DNA of 64,000 nucleotides, taken from the NCBI GenBank assembly GCA_017404505.1, contig JAFRCE010000017.1:20971-84970 (forward strand). The letters run 5' to 3'. Below, piece by piece: positions 39,639 to 48,669 of the stretch. Both the position numbers and the translations under genes were made by a program. The notes beneath the pieces were generated by a model, which was not told the DNA's origin, searched no databases, and saw only the letters and a list, made by a program, of their open reading frames with translations. Every line of letters begins with the position of its first letter. Within the stretch, counting starts at the first letter, position 1. This DNA comes from Solobacterium sp. (GTDB taxonomy: Bacteria > Bacillota_I > Bacilli_A > Erysipelotrichales > Erysipelotrichaceae).

Positions 39639-40841
39639 TTATTTTGCCTGGTTTTCGACATTGTACCGGTGTTCTTCCTTGATGGCCTGCAGAAGAGCGG
39701 GATCAAGCATGACATCGATGGCTGTCCAGGCCAGGGCAGTAGCGCCGAGGATAATGGAATCCATGCCTTTCTCAGAACGGGAGGCTTCGACCATATCCTG
39801 CGAATGACCGGCGATGGCGACATCCGAGATGCTGATGGACGGCTGAATGACCGGAACGACCTGGGAGACGTTACCGACGTCACTGGAGCCGGGCTGTACT
39901 TCCCAGCTCTGCGGCAGGGATTCATGGCCAAGGGCTTTCAGGTTGTCAGCCCATACCTGATCGAGTTTCGGAGTCAGCACCATATTATCGACAAAGTTCG
40001 CATAGGGCTTCATCGAACCTTTCGTGCCGGTCTGCAGGGCGGCGCCTTCGACGATTTTTTCAATCTTGGCGACAAGATCCTGCACCGTCGTTTTCGCAGC
40101 CGCGCGGAAGTAATATCTGGAACGGGTGAATTCCGGAATGACGTTGGGTGCTGTACCGCCATCGGTGATGATGCCATGCATTCTGACATCAGGCTTTACC
40201 TGCTGTCTGAGCATACTGATGGCGTTATAGACCAGGATCTGCGCGTCCAAAGCATTCAGTCCGTGATAGGGGTCGGCCGCCGCGTGGGCCGGTTTGCCCC
40301 GGAATTCGATTTTCATTGCGGCATTTGCCAGGTTGCGGGAAGAAAGCTCATTTTCCGGTGCGCCGTTGGGGTGCACGCATAAGGCGAAATCAACGTCCTT
40401 GAAATAGCCGTCCCGCACGAAGCTGCCTTTGGAACTTCCTTCTTCGCCGCCTTCCTCGCCGGGTGTGCCGTAGAGACGCACTTCACCGCCGATCTCGTCG
40501 ATGACACTTTTCAGAGCCGATGCGGCAAGGGAAGAGGTGGCACCGAAGATATTATGACCGCAGCCATGGCCAAGACCAGGCAGCGCGTCATATTCCGCCA
40601 GCAATGCAACGACCGGTCCCGGTTTGCCGGTCTTGTAATAAGCCGCAAAGCCGGTCCTCTGATGGGCTGCCGGGAGTTCAATTTCAAAACCTTCTTTTTT
40701 CAGCTGGGTGCTGAGTGTTTCCGAGGCGAAAAATTCATAATTGGATACTTCCGGCTGGGCATGGATGGCCAGGGCGATATTCTGATACACTCTGCCATGC
40801 TCTTGGGCGAAAGCGGCTGTTCTTTCCTTGAAATCTGTCAT
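39639..40841 (-). CDS. M20D family amidohydrolase (AbgB-like)
   Basis: The 400-residue enzyme has the M20D metal motifs: AEYDALPGLGHGCGHN (Asp and His/Cys metal ligands), the GTPGEEGGEEG segment (catalytic Glu) and the lid-domain dimerisation part FRGKPAHAAADPYHGLNALDA. Relatives hydrolyse amide-linked amino acids such as aminobenzoyl-glutamate or indoleacetyl-amino acids. The substrate here is unknown. No signal peptide is present. GGGAGGT fixes the start, and a terminator follows. Confidence 0.93.
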   Translation of the reverse strand: MTDFKERTAAFAQEHGRVYQNIALAIHAQPEVSNYEFFASETLSTQLKKEGFEIELPAAHQRTGFAAYYKTGKPGPVVALLAEYDALPGLGHGCGHNIFGATSSLAASALKSVIDEIGGEVRLYGTPGEEGGEEGSSKGSFVRDGYFKDVDFALCVHPNGAPENELSSRNLANAAMKIEFRGKPAHAAADPYHGLNALDAQILVYNAISMLRQQVKPDVRMHGIITDGGTAPNVIPEFTRSRYYFRAAAKTTVQDLVAKIEKIVEGAALQTGTKGSMKPYANFVDNMVLTPKLDQVWADNLKALGHESLPQSWEVQPGSSDVGNVSQVVPVIQPSISISDVAIAGHSQDMVEASRSEKGMDSIILGATALAWTAIDVMLDPALLQAIKEEHRYNVENQAK

Positions 40842-40972
40842 GATTACCTCCCGGCAGGCGCGTGATGCTTTCCTGCGTTTTTTATATATGCATTCAAAAT
40901 AATACGCCGGCGCACCAGCGTCAATTCATCTGCACCATTGAATATGGCGTCTTTTTTGTCATACTGTCTCTG

Positions 40973-41052
40973 TATAATCAGGATGATGGAAAGCGTGTCT
41001 TTCCTTCCGGCCGTCCGGGGGACATGGGACTTTCTCAAAGGAGAGTCCCATG
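40973..41052 (+). promoter_or_regulatory. Promoter and 5' leader hairpin of the zinc-ribbon-tailed gene
   Basis: TATAAT (40973-40978) starts a leader of about 105 nt. At 41023-41052 lies a stable hairpin: CATGGGACT pairs with AGTCCCATG, extended by CTC/GAG after a 2-nt bulge, with an AAAG loop. It has no T-run, so it is not a simple terminator. A regulatory RNA element or RNA-protection stem is possible. Confidence 0.5.
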
Positions 41053-41087
41053 ATGACGGCTGATGGTAACGGATGGAAGGAGGAAAT

Positions 41088-42083
41088 ATGGAGAAATCCT
41101 GTGAACTGCGTTTCGGCAATACCGCCGCACTGCTGTTTTACGCGCTCGGCGAAAAACCGTTCCGGCAGCTCGATCTGCTGGATATGTTTTTCCCCTATCT
41201 GTTTGTCGTGGAAGTGGAAGGGAAAGAAAAACAGGAAGCGGAATTTGACGATGTGGAACTGCGGATCAAAGCCATCCGCTATCACGACTCTCTGTATGTC
41301 GGCTCGAGCCGCCGGGTATCGCAGATCCTCGGCCGGCTGTGCGGAACCGCCCGCGGCAATCAGGAAAAGGAACGTCGAACTGCCCAATTGATGCAGAAAC
41401 AGGCAGCCTCTGTAATCTGTTCGACGGCCGATTACATGCTGTTGCTGCAGGAGATCATCCGTAAATATCTGGAAGTTCTGGATGACGAACAGCTTGCCGT
41501 CTTTGTATATCTGCTCAGCAGCTTTCTGTTCCGGCTGAGTGAAAGAACAGAGGAATGTGATGAGGACATACTGTTTCCGCTGGACCGGGAAGTATTTGAA
41601 GGGATTGTGTACAACGGTCTGAAACAGCTGCAGCGCGATCAGATGGAAGGATATGTCAATGCCTATCTCTGGCTGCTGATCGGTTCACTGCTCCGCAATG
41701 AAAGCGGCCGGGTTCTCAGGCTGTACGATTCTTCGTTCATCAATGTCAACCGGACACCGTCTGAAAGCGATACGCTGCAGGACCGTCTGAATTATCTGTT
41801 CCACCCGGAAGAATACGAATCGGTATATTACGGAGATGAACTGGACCGCCGCTTGCCTGGCATTGAATTCTATTGTGATAAGTGCGGCGCCCATCTGAAC
41901 GAGCAGGCCGGCTTTGACGATCATACGACGCCATGGAAGTGCACCGCCTGCGGATATGAGAATGAGATCAGCGAATATGTCATCTATGAAAGCCAGGAGG
42001 ATCGGCGGATGGGCAAAAACCCGCTGGATCCGGACGATATCATGAAAGCAATTGCCCGCCGGAGAGAGGAAGTAGAAAAATAA
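41088..42083 (+). CDS. Hypothetical protein with C-terminal zinc ribbon
   Basis: The 331-residue protein is not recognised over most of its length. It is acidic and helical, and carries CDKCGAHLNEQ followed by CTACGYENEI near residue 260, a four-Cys zinc ribbon. An AAGGAGG site at the right distance fixes the start at 41088. A structured 5' leader precedes it. The zinc ribbon suggests binding to nucleic acid or another protein (inference). Confidence 0.65.
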   Translation: MEKSCELRFGNTAALLFYALGEKPFRQLDLLDMFFPYLFVVEVEGKEKQEAEFDDVELRIKAIRYHDSLYVGSSRRVSQILGRLCGTARGNQEKERRTAQLMQKQAASVICSTADYMLLLQEIIRKYLEVLDDEQLAVFVYLLSSFLFRLSERTEECDEDILFPLDREVFEGIVYNGLKQLQRDQMEGYVNAYLWLLIGSLLRNESGRVLRLYDSSFINVNRTPSESDTLQDRLNYLFHPEEYESVYYGDELDRRLPGIEFYCDKCGAHLNEQAGFDDHTTPWKCTACGYENEISEYVIYESQEDRRMGKNPLDPDDIMKAIARRREEVEK

Positions 42084-42126
42084 TTCCTCTTTTTTGTTTA
42101 TAATGTCTGTAAAGGGGATTGAAACG

Positions 42127-42903
42127 ATGAAACCAGTGATCATAAAGAATATAAAAATCGGCGAAGGCAAGCCGACGGTCTGTGTGCCGATCGTCGAGGC
42201 AGACGAAGCGGCGGTTCTGGAAGCCTGCCGGCGGATCAGAGAAACAGATGCCGAGATGATCGAATGGCGGGCCGATCAGTTTGCCGGTTACCGGAATGAA
42301 GAGGAAGTTCTGGCTGTGCTGGCGAAACTGCGAGAAGCATACCCGGAGAAACCGCTGCTGTTTACCATACGTTCCGACAAGGAAGGCGGCCAGGCAGTAC
42401 TGGACGACTATCAGTATCTGACACTGAATCAGGCGGTGATCCGCAGCGGCAACGCGGACCTTGTGGATGTCGAACTCAGCCGCGGTGAAGAAATCGCGAA
42501 GCAGCTGCTGAAGAACGCCCATCTGCATTCTCTTCATGTGATTCTCTCCGCTCACTGTTTTGACGAAACACCGGAAGATGCCAGGATGATCGAAACGGTC
42601 CGTAAGATGAATGAACTCGGCGCGGATATCTGCAAACTCGCCGTCATGCCGAAAGACAAGGAAGACGTCGTCCGGCTGCTGCTGATCACGGAACAGCTCA
42701 GCCGTGACTTTCAGGATGTACCGATCGTCACGATGTCGATGTCCGGACTCGGACTGATCAGCCGCATCAGCGGTGAAGTGTCCGGTTCCGCCATTACCTT
42801 CGGCAGTCTCGGCAAACCGTCCGCACCCGGCCAGATCGAACTGCAGGAACTGCAGGACCTGCTTGCCAAAGTTCATGAAGGCATGCTGGAAGCGGAGGGA
42901 TAA
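42127..42903 (+). CDS. aroD: Type I 3-dehydroquinate dehydratase
   Basis: The 258-residue protein is a type I dehydroquinase, step three of the shikimate pathway: 3-dehydroquinate to 3-dehydroshikimate through a Schiff base. The catalytic His143 (LSAHCFDETP) and Schiff-base Lys170 (DICKLAVMP) fall at the same numbers as in the enterobacterial enzyme. EWRAD and the C-terminal GSLGKPSAPGQI substrate loop are intact. TATAAT about 32 nt upstream and AAAGGGG define expression; a terminator follows, so it stands apart from other aro genes. Confidence 0.96.
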   Translation: MKPVIIKNIKIGEGKPTVCVPIVEADEAAVLEACRRIRETDAEMIEWRADQFAGYRNEEEVLAVLAKLREAYPEKPLLFTIRSDKEGGQAVLDDYQYLTLNQAVIRSGNADLVDVELSRGEEIAKQLLKNAHLHSLHVILSAHCFDETPEDARMIETVRKMNELGADICKLAVMPKDKEDVVRLLLITEQLSRDFQDVPIVTMSMSGLGLISRISGEVSGSAITFGSLGKPSAPGQIELQELQDLLAKVHEGMLEAEG

Positions 42904-42928
42904 TTCACGAAAAACACAGATCTCAGAA

Positions 42929-42957
42929 GATCGCGGTCAGTGCCGCGGTCTTTTTTT
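42929..42957 (+). terminator. Terminator of aroD
   Basis: GATCGCGG/CCGCGGTC (one G-T pair) with a TCAGTG loop is followed by TTTTTTT. Confidence 0.9.
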
Positions 42958-43086
42958 GGAAGTTTTTTGGGCATATATTTCCACTTGGCATACGGCTATT
43001 TTCAAAGTATGAAATGGTATTCGGAAAAGAGCACTTCTGCGGGTATTGACCGTTCCGCGGGGAACAGCGATACATTTGAGCTGGCC

Positions 43087-43992
43087 ATGAAATCCGTGAA
43101 AGAAATCTGTCAGCTGACCGGCGTGACAAGAAAGACATTGTTCTATTATGACCGCATCGGCCTGCTCAGACCGACGCTGCGCATCGGCAGCCAGGCGCAT
43201 AAGTATTATGACGACACCGCTGTGGAGACACTGCTGAAGATCCGTCTGTACCGGGCCTGCGGACTGCAGCTGTCCGAGATCCGCGGCATTCTCGAAGAAG
43301 AGGAAAGCGGCCAATGGAAACTGGAAGCCGGCATTCAGCGGATGCTGAAAAACCGCCGGGAAATCGACGGGCGAATCTTTCTGGCGAGACTTCTGCAGAC
43401 GACGGGCAGCAGCGAGCGGATGGTCCGTTATCTTTCCGCGCTGCCGCTCGAGGAAATCAGCCGGATCCGGGATGAAATCATGCCAGAGACCGATCTTTTC
43501 GAACAACTGGAAAAATGGCGTCTGCTTTTTCAGCAGGAGAAGGATACGGTCTGCGGAATCCTGAAAGGTGAGCAGCCGGTTCCGTCCGGTTACCGTCGGG
43601 CGGGTCTCTATATCTGCTGCATCCTTTTACGGGAAAATGCGACTCTGGCGAAAACCTGCGGTCTGAATGAAAACGATCGGGAAACGGTTCGGCAATGGCT
43701 GCTTCAGGAAACGGAAACAGCCCTGTCAGAGGAAGAAAGCATACGTATCCGAAAGATCGTATATGATCTGCAGCGTCTGCAGAAGGAAAGCACGGACAGT
43801 GAAGCGGTCATAAGGACAGTGAACAGGCTGCTGGCGTTGCCGTTTTCCAGCCGGTGCGGCAGTGAAGAGAAACTGCTGGCCGCCATTCATCTTGCCGAAC
43901 AGCAGAAAGACAGCGCTTCATCCTATGCGGCAGCTGTCCTGATCGTTTTTTATCTGAAATATGCATTTGCGAAGGGAGGAGAACATGAGTGA
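43087..43992 (+). CDS. MerR family transcriptional regulator
   Basis: The N-terminus is a MerR winged helix (VKEICQLTGVTRKTLFYYDR then GLLRP), followed by the DTAVETLLKIRLYRACGLQLSEI helix. About 200 further residues, largely helical, probably form the effector and dimer region and are not recognised. The start at 43087 matches the domain exactly but has only a weak GAG; ATG 43009, 6 nt after TATTTT, is an alternative. It overlaps the next gene by 8 nt and may regulate it. Confidence 0.8.
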   Translation: MKSVKEICQLTGVTRKTLFYYDRIGLLRPTLRIGSQAHKYYDDTAVETLLKIRLYRACGLQLSEIRGILEEEESGQWKLEAGIQRMLKNRREIDGRIFLARLLQTTGSSERMVRYLSALPLEEISRIRDEIMPETDLFEQLEKWRLLFQQEKDTVCGILKGEQPVPSGYRRAGLYICCILLRENATLAKTCGLNENDRETVRQWLLQETETALSEEESIRIRKIVYDLQRLQKESTDSEAVIRTVNRLLALPFSSRCGSEEKLLAAIHLAEQQKDSASSYAAAVLIVFYLKYAFAKGGEHE

Positions 43993-45205
43993 ATATCTGA
44001 GCAGTGTAAAAGCGGCCGAGCAGGAAGTCCGGGCCGCCAGAAGACAGTTGAACCAGGCGGAGAAAAATAAAAAGAACCAGATCAGAGACCTGAGCAGGAA
44101 CCTGCAGGATGCGGAGAATCATATCAGCCAGCCTCTGAAAAGCTTCGCCGGTGTTGATCTCTACCTGAATCATATCGATTTTCAGAACCGCACGTACGCC
44201 CTGAATGAATATACAAAAGCGGAAGTCAGCACCTCCGGAGCCGTGTATACGACCATGACTTCCAAAGGCCGCACCGGCATCAGTGTCGGCGGTGCACTGA
44301 TCGGCGGCGCAATCGCCGGCCCGCTTGGCGCGGTCGTCGGCGGGGTGACAAGGAAAAACGATATCCGCAGTGAAAAGCATGACGAACGCAGCGTCTATCT
44401 GAACGTGGAAACCAACGACGGCGTCTTTGTCAGTGAAGTTAAGATCAGTGACGAAGGCAAAGCCCGCACCTTCGCGGCGGATATCCTGACAGCCGCGAAG
44501 AATGTCGAATGGGAATATGACAGAGCCTTAAGAGCAATCGAGACAGCCCGGACCGATCTGGATACGGCCCGCCGGGACCATCAGGAAATCGATGCCTGCA
44601 CGGCAGTCCTCAAAGATAAGGAAGACGCTCTGCAGTATCTGATCGATACCGCAAGCAGCGAAGAAAAAGCGGCCTTGACCAAACGGAATCAGGACCGCCG
44701 CAAAGGCATGATCCTTGCCGGCATCGCGGCTGTATGCCTGCTGCTTGGTATCTTCACTGCCGTCCTGAACAGAAAACCATCTGCCCCCGAGCCATCCGCT
44801 TCTTCACCGGCTGTAACGGCCAGACAGACGGAAAGCCGGAAACAGGAAGAAACGAAAGAAACTGAAAAAGAAGAAGTCAAAGAAGAAGTGAAAGAAGAAG
44901 CACCGCCTGTTCCGGAAGAACCGGCGGAAGAAGCCCCGGCGGATGGTGTCCGGCCGGAATTCCGGGAAGCGATGGAAAGCTATGAAGTCTTCTTTGACGA
45001 ATATATCAGTTTCATGCAGAGCGTAAACGAGGGGAATACTTCCACGGAAACGCTGCTGCAGTATTATGAATATCTGGCCAAATATGAAGACATGATGAAC
45101 AAGCTGGATGCCATTGACGAAAGCAAACTGAGTTATGAAGAAGACCTGCTTTATCTGGATACCCTGAACCGTATCAATCAGAAACTCCTTGAGGCAGCTC
45201 AGTAA
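43985..45205 (+). CDS. Membrane protein with coiled coil and DUF6591-like C-terminal domain
   Basis: The 406-residue protein has an N-terminal coiled coil, then a glycine-rich hairpin (ISVGGALIGGAIAGPLGAVV), then a second helical region. A membrane segment follows near residue 242 (MILAGIAAVCLLLGIF), and a Glu/Lys/Pro low-complexity stretch leads to a C-terminal helical domain (FREAMESYEVFFDEYISFM), as in DUF6591 proteins. The C-terminal domain should be outside the cell. Function is unknown. GGGAGG fixes the start; it is coupled to the MerR gene. Confidence 0.7.
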   Translation: MSEYLSSVKAAEQEVRAARRQLNQAEKNKKNQIRDLSRNLQDAENHISQPLKSFAGVDLYLNHIDFQNRTYALNEYTKAEVSTSGAVYTTMTSKGRTGISVGGALIGGAIAGPLGAVVGGVTRKNDIRSEKHDERSVYLNVETNDGVFVSEVKISDEGKARTFAADILTAAKNVEWEYDRALRAIETARTDLDTARRDHQEIDACTAVLKDKEDALQYLIDTASSEEKAALTKRNQDRRKGMILAGIAAVCLLLGIFTAVLNRKPSAPEPSASSPAVTARQTESRKQEETKETEKEEVKEEVKEEAPPVPEEPAEEAPADGVRPEFREAMESYEVFFDEYISFMQSVNEGNTSTETLLQYYEYLAKYEDMMNKLDAIDESKLSYEEDLLYLDTLNRINQKLLEAAQ

Positions 45206-45210
45206 ACCGA

Positions 45211-45250
45211 AAAAAAGCCATTTTCACTTCCGGGTGAGAATGGCTTTTCA
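45211..45250. terminator. Strong bidirectional terminator
   Basis: AAAAGCCATTTTCAC/GTGAGAATGGCTTTT, flanked by A and T runs, separates convergent genes. Confidence 0.92.
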
Positions 45251-45256
45251 TCTGCT

Positions 45257-46867
45257 TTATCTGCTGCGCAGGAAAGTCGGAATTCCGTAATTGCAGACCG
45301 GACAGGTATTGCCGGTCATCGGACTGCCGCATTCCGGACAGAAGCGGCGGGAAACATAGGGGCGGGTTTCCTGAAGCTCCTTGTCTTTCGGCCAGGCGAC
45401 GCGCCAGCCCAGGTGCACGGTTTCCGTCTTCTGGGAAGGAACCGTCAGCTTCCAGATGACTTCACCGGTCTTTTCATCGAGGCTGCCGTTATCCGTCTTC
45501 ACGTTGTCGACGCTGATCGTCTTGTCCTGGGAAACCGGGATCTGATCATGGATCGTCAGCTGAACGTCTTCCGCTTTCCGGTTGGTGATCTGAATTTCAT
45601 ATTCCTGTTCCCGTGTGTTCTGGCTCTTGAGAAGGGTGGTCGCGTTTTTACGGCGCGCTTCTTTTCTCTGTACCTGGATACGGTCATCCTTGCCGAGCGA
45701 GATGCGGAAATTCTCTTCGCTCATATCCGGTGAAATCATCACTTCACCGATATATGCGTCACTGAGGTAAACACCAGCATTGCCGCCGACCATGACCGGC
45801 AGATCCGCCGTTTTGACATTGGCGCACAGGAAGGCGTTGTTCTGCAGTTTCGGCACGGCGATCAGTTCATATTCCGCGCTCAGCCGGAAAGTCTGCAGAT
45901 CGACGATCGTGCCGTCATTGCCGCAGATGACCGTACGCGGCTCGTTGAGAATGTATTCGGTCATTGTTTCCGAATCACTGACTTCCGCCTGCGGTGTTTC
46001 GATTCGCTTCATCTGGACGGTTTCTTCCATCGCCATATCAGCATCCGCTTCTTCGCCTGCGAGGTAGGATTCCGTCAGTTTGGCAAAGACACCGGCACCG
46101 CCCATCGGCGCTGAGGCGCGCATCTGGATTTCCGGACGGATATTCAGATAGACCGGGTTCAGGACCGGCAGGTCGTTGGAACGGGACGGATTGCCGGTAT
46201 ACAGCGAGACATTGATGTCCTCCCAGTCTTCGCCGGTGTTCTGAACAAGCGCAGCGCGGACACGGAATTCGAGTTCGCTGCCTTTGCCTTCCGTATGGAT
46301 CTCATAGACGGGATGCCAGCTTGCCCCATTGTCATAGTATTTCAGCGAGAAGGGATAGGTTCCTTCCGCTTCGGCATAGAGATCGGCAGTGACGAGCGGC
46401 TTGCGTTCCTGTTCGAGCATTTCGTTCAGCTGCTTTTCCAGTTCTTTTTTCTCTTTGGCGAGGGCATTCAGCCGGCGGTTGACGCTCATGACGCGCTCCG
46501 GAAGCTTTTCGATGTAGGCTTCGATCTGGCCGACGTCACAGCCTTCACCGGTAAATGTTCCGTTTTCCTTCCAGAGCCGGATCTGTTCGTTCAGGATCTC
46601 TTTTTCCTGTTCGACCAGGCTGATCTTCTCGGCAACGGCCGCCGATGGCTTTTCTTCTTCCTGATCATCAAAGGCCGGATTGAGGGTGCGGATATTATTG
46701 CCGCTGACACCTTCCGGGAAGAACAGACGCAGGGATGCGGTGTCGGCACTGTTGCTGAGACCGCTGATGCTGACCTTGTTCAGGCCTTTCTGCAGGGTCA
46801 TGCTGCCGCGCCGTTCCACGGCGGCACCGCTGCGGTAAATCTGTACGGATTTGATTCTGGTTTCCAT
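45257..46867 (-). CDS. DUF4139 (mucoidy inhibitor A-like) protein with zinc ribbon
   Basis: The 536-residue protein has the DUF4140/DUF4139 layout. An N-terminal beta domain (KSVQIYRSGAAVERRGSMTL) is followed by a coiled coil (about residues 80-150) and a large beta-rich domain containing SWHPVYEIH and NTGEDWEDINVSLYTGNPS. Unlike most relatives it lacks a signal peptide and ends in a zinc ribbon (FCPECGSPMTGNTCPVCNYG). A cytoplasmic scaffold role is possible. It lies 19 nt after the WYL regulator gene, probably in one operon. Confidence 0.82.
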   Translation of the reverse strand: METRIKSVQIYRSGAAVERRGSMTLQKGLNKVSISGLSNSADTASLRLFFPEGVSGNNIRTLNPAFDDQEEEKPSAAVAEKISLVEQEKEILNEQIRLWKENGTFTGEGCDVGQIEAYIEKLPERVMSVNRRLNALAKEKKELEKQLNEMLEQERKPLVTADLYAEAEGTYPFSLKYYDNGASWHPVYEIHTEGKGSELEFRVRAALVQNTGEDWEDINVSLYTGNPSRSNDLPVLNPVYLNIRPEIQMRASAPMGGAGVFAKLTESYLAGEEADADMAMEETVQMKRIETPQAEVSDSETMTEYILNEPRTVICGNDGTIVDLQTFRLSAEYELIAVPKLQNNAFLCANVKTADLPVMVGGNAGVYLSDAYIGEVMISPDMSEENFRISLGKDDRIQVQRKEARRKNATTLLKSQNTREQEYEIQITNRKAEDVQLTIHDQIPVSQDKTISVDNVKTDNGSLDEKTGEVIWKLTVPSQKTETVHLGWRVAWPKDKELQETRPYVSRRFCPECGSPMTGNTCPVCNYGIPTFLRSR

Positions 46868-46886
46868 TGCTTGCCTCCATTGTGTT

Positions 46887-47861
46887 TTACTGATATTTAC
46901 GCAGTGCTTCCTGAAGTGTTTCCAGGAATGTTTTTCTTAAGCTTTCCGGTGAAAGGATCTCGATGGCGTCGAGGAACTGCTGGGCGAGAAAGATGGCGCC
47001 TTTTTCCGTCGTGGTGCAGCGCAGGATGCTGGTTTCACCGTCGGAAGGACTGACGTTCATCTGCGGTCCGAGGATGTCCTGCAGCTGCGGCAGGATGCGG
47101 TTATGGGCCCGGAAGACGACCGACAGGGTCGGACCGGCGAACATGAACAGTTTGTTTTCCGCATAGCGGTAGGCTTCCTGATGTTCGCTCCGGCTGAAGC
47201 GCCGCACCGGCTCCGGCATGACCTGCGGATTCTTCATGCGGTCGATACGGAAGTGGATGAAGTTGCTGTATTTGGCACTGGAAGCGATCAGATAGGGGCG
47301 GGAATCCTGCCATACGATGTATCTTGGCTCGATCCGATACGGTTCTTTGCGCCAGTCTTCCTTTTTCTTTTCCGGATCGTAGCGTTTATAGGCGAACTGC
47401 AGCATTTTGCCGTCCCGGATCGCTTCCGAGATGATTTCAATGTTGAAGAAAAGCACTTTGTTTTCCGACTTCAGACGATTGGGCAGGTAGACGGAGGAGG
47501 TGAATTCCTTCTGCTGTTCCTTCGACAGTTCGCTGAGCAGTTTCCGGATCAGGTCACTGCTCTGTTTCTGATTGATGATATGCGATGCGTGGATCGCGTT
47601 GCACAGCAAAAGGATCTCGCCTTTTTCGAACTTTCTCTGCATCAGATAATAGCCTTTGCCGTTATCGGAAACATCGGAGATCTCATAACCGGCCTGGCGC
47701 AGGATCTGGATGTTCGAATAGACGGTACGGCGGTCAATGGTAATGTTCAGACGCTGCCTGATCCGGCTGATCAGATCATTGGCGCTCAGGATATGGTCGG
47801 CATCCGATTCTTCCTGCAGGATCTGCAGCATCGTGAAAGAAATATGTTTTTTCTCAGCCAT
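46887..47861 (-). CDS. WYL-domain transcriptional regulator
   Basis: The 324-residue protein has an N-terminal HTH_11-like winged helix (RLNITIDRRTVYSNIQILRQ) and a central WYL domain that includes AYKRYD and RIEPRYIVWQDSRPYLIA. A C-terminal extension typical of PafC-like regulators completes it. WYL proteins sense nucleotides or DNA ends and often control stress or defence genes. It is divergent from the VanX-like gene and co-oriented with the DUF4139 gene, so it may regulate either. Confidence 0.9.
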   Translation of the reverse strand: MAEKKHISFTMLQILQEESDADHILSANDLISRIRQRLNITIDRRTVYSNIQILRQAGYEISDVSDNGKGYYLMQRKFEKGEILLLCNAIHASHIINQKQSSDLIRKLLSELSKEQQKEFTSSVYLPNRLKSENKVLFFNIEIISEAIRDGKMLQFAYKRYDPEKKKEDWRKEPYRIEPRYIVWQDSRPYLIASSAKYSNFIHFRIDRMKNPQVMPEPVRRFSRSEHQEAYRYAENKLFMFAGPTLSVVFRAHNRILPQLQDILGPQMNVSPSDGETSILRCTTTEKGAIFLAQQFLDAIEILSPESLRKTFLETLQEALRKYQ

Positions 47862-47965
47862 GTCATGATCCTCACTTCTCTTTCAGTGTAGCATAGCTGG
47901 CGTGTTTTTTGTCAGATATCAGAATGACTTCGGCAGTGTATAATGTTAGAAAAGGCGGAAACGAT

Positions 47966-48634
47966 ATGTGTGATAACAAAGAGATGAGAAAGACGGCGAC
48001 GGATGACGCATCCGGTTTTGTCGTACTTGCCGAAGCGATTCCCGACGTGATCCTCGAGATCCGTTATTACAGTACGTATAACTTCATCGGTGAGCGGATC
48101 CGCGGCTACGAGGAACCCATCGCGCTTCTGAGCAGAGAGGCCGCTTCAGCTTTGAAGGAAGCGGCTGTTGAACTGAAGGAAAAAGGATACTGCTTCAAGA
48201 TCTACGACGCATACCGGCCGCAGTGTGCCGTCGATCATTTCGTGGCCTGGGGAAAGGATACCGGTGATGTCCGTATGAAGAAATACTTCTATCCTGATCT
48301 GAACAAGGATGAAGTGTTTGAAAAAGGATTCATCGCTTACCGTTCCGGCCACAGCCGCGGCAGTACGGTCGATCTGACGCTGTTCGATATGCAGAAGGGG
48401 AAAGACGTCGATATGGGCGGACCGTTCGACTGGTTCGGGGAACTGTCCTATCCTTCCTTCCGGGGGATCACGGAAGAACAGTATCAGAACCGCATCCTGC
48501 TAAGAGAAACGATGATCCGGCACGGTTTTGAACCATACGAAGGAGAATGGTGGCATTTCACCCTGAAGGATGAACCATATCCGGATACTTACTTCACATT
48601 CCCTGTCCGGGCTTCATCACTGCCGGAACAATGA
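47966..48634 (+). CDS. D-Ala-D-Ala dipeptidase, VanX/DdpX family (M15D)
   Basis: The 222-residue protein has the M15D active site: SGHSRGSTVDL (metal His129, Asp136) and GEWWHF (Glu194, His197), plus YDAYRPQ. It would hydrolyse D-Ala-D-Ala, or other dipeptides, in the cytoplasm; there is no signal peptide. A TATAAT at 47939-47944 and an AAAGGCGG site support this start over one at 47909. No van regulatory or ligase genes are nearby, so a housekeeping turnover role is likelier than vancomycin resistance. Confidence 0.9.
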   Translation: MCDNKEMRKTATDDASGFVVLAEAIPDVILEIRYYSTYNFIGERIRGYEEPIALLSREAASALKEAAVELKEKGYCFKIYDAYRPQCAVDHFVAWGKDTGDVRMKKYFYPDLNKDEVFEKGFIAYRSGHSRGSTVDLTLFDMQKGKDVDMGGPFDWFGELSYPSFRGITEEQYQNRILLRETMIRHGFEPYEGEWWHFTLKDEPYPDTYFTFPVRASSLPEQ

Positions 48635-48669
48635 GAAATACAACACGATAGAAAATCGGAGGAAACCAC

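Noticed and set aside
47966..48634. Vancomycin resistance cassette
   Set aside because: Only a VanX-like dipeptidase is present; there is no VanA/B-type ligase, VanH or VanRS nearby.
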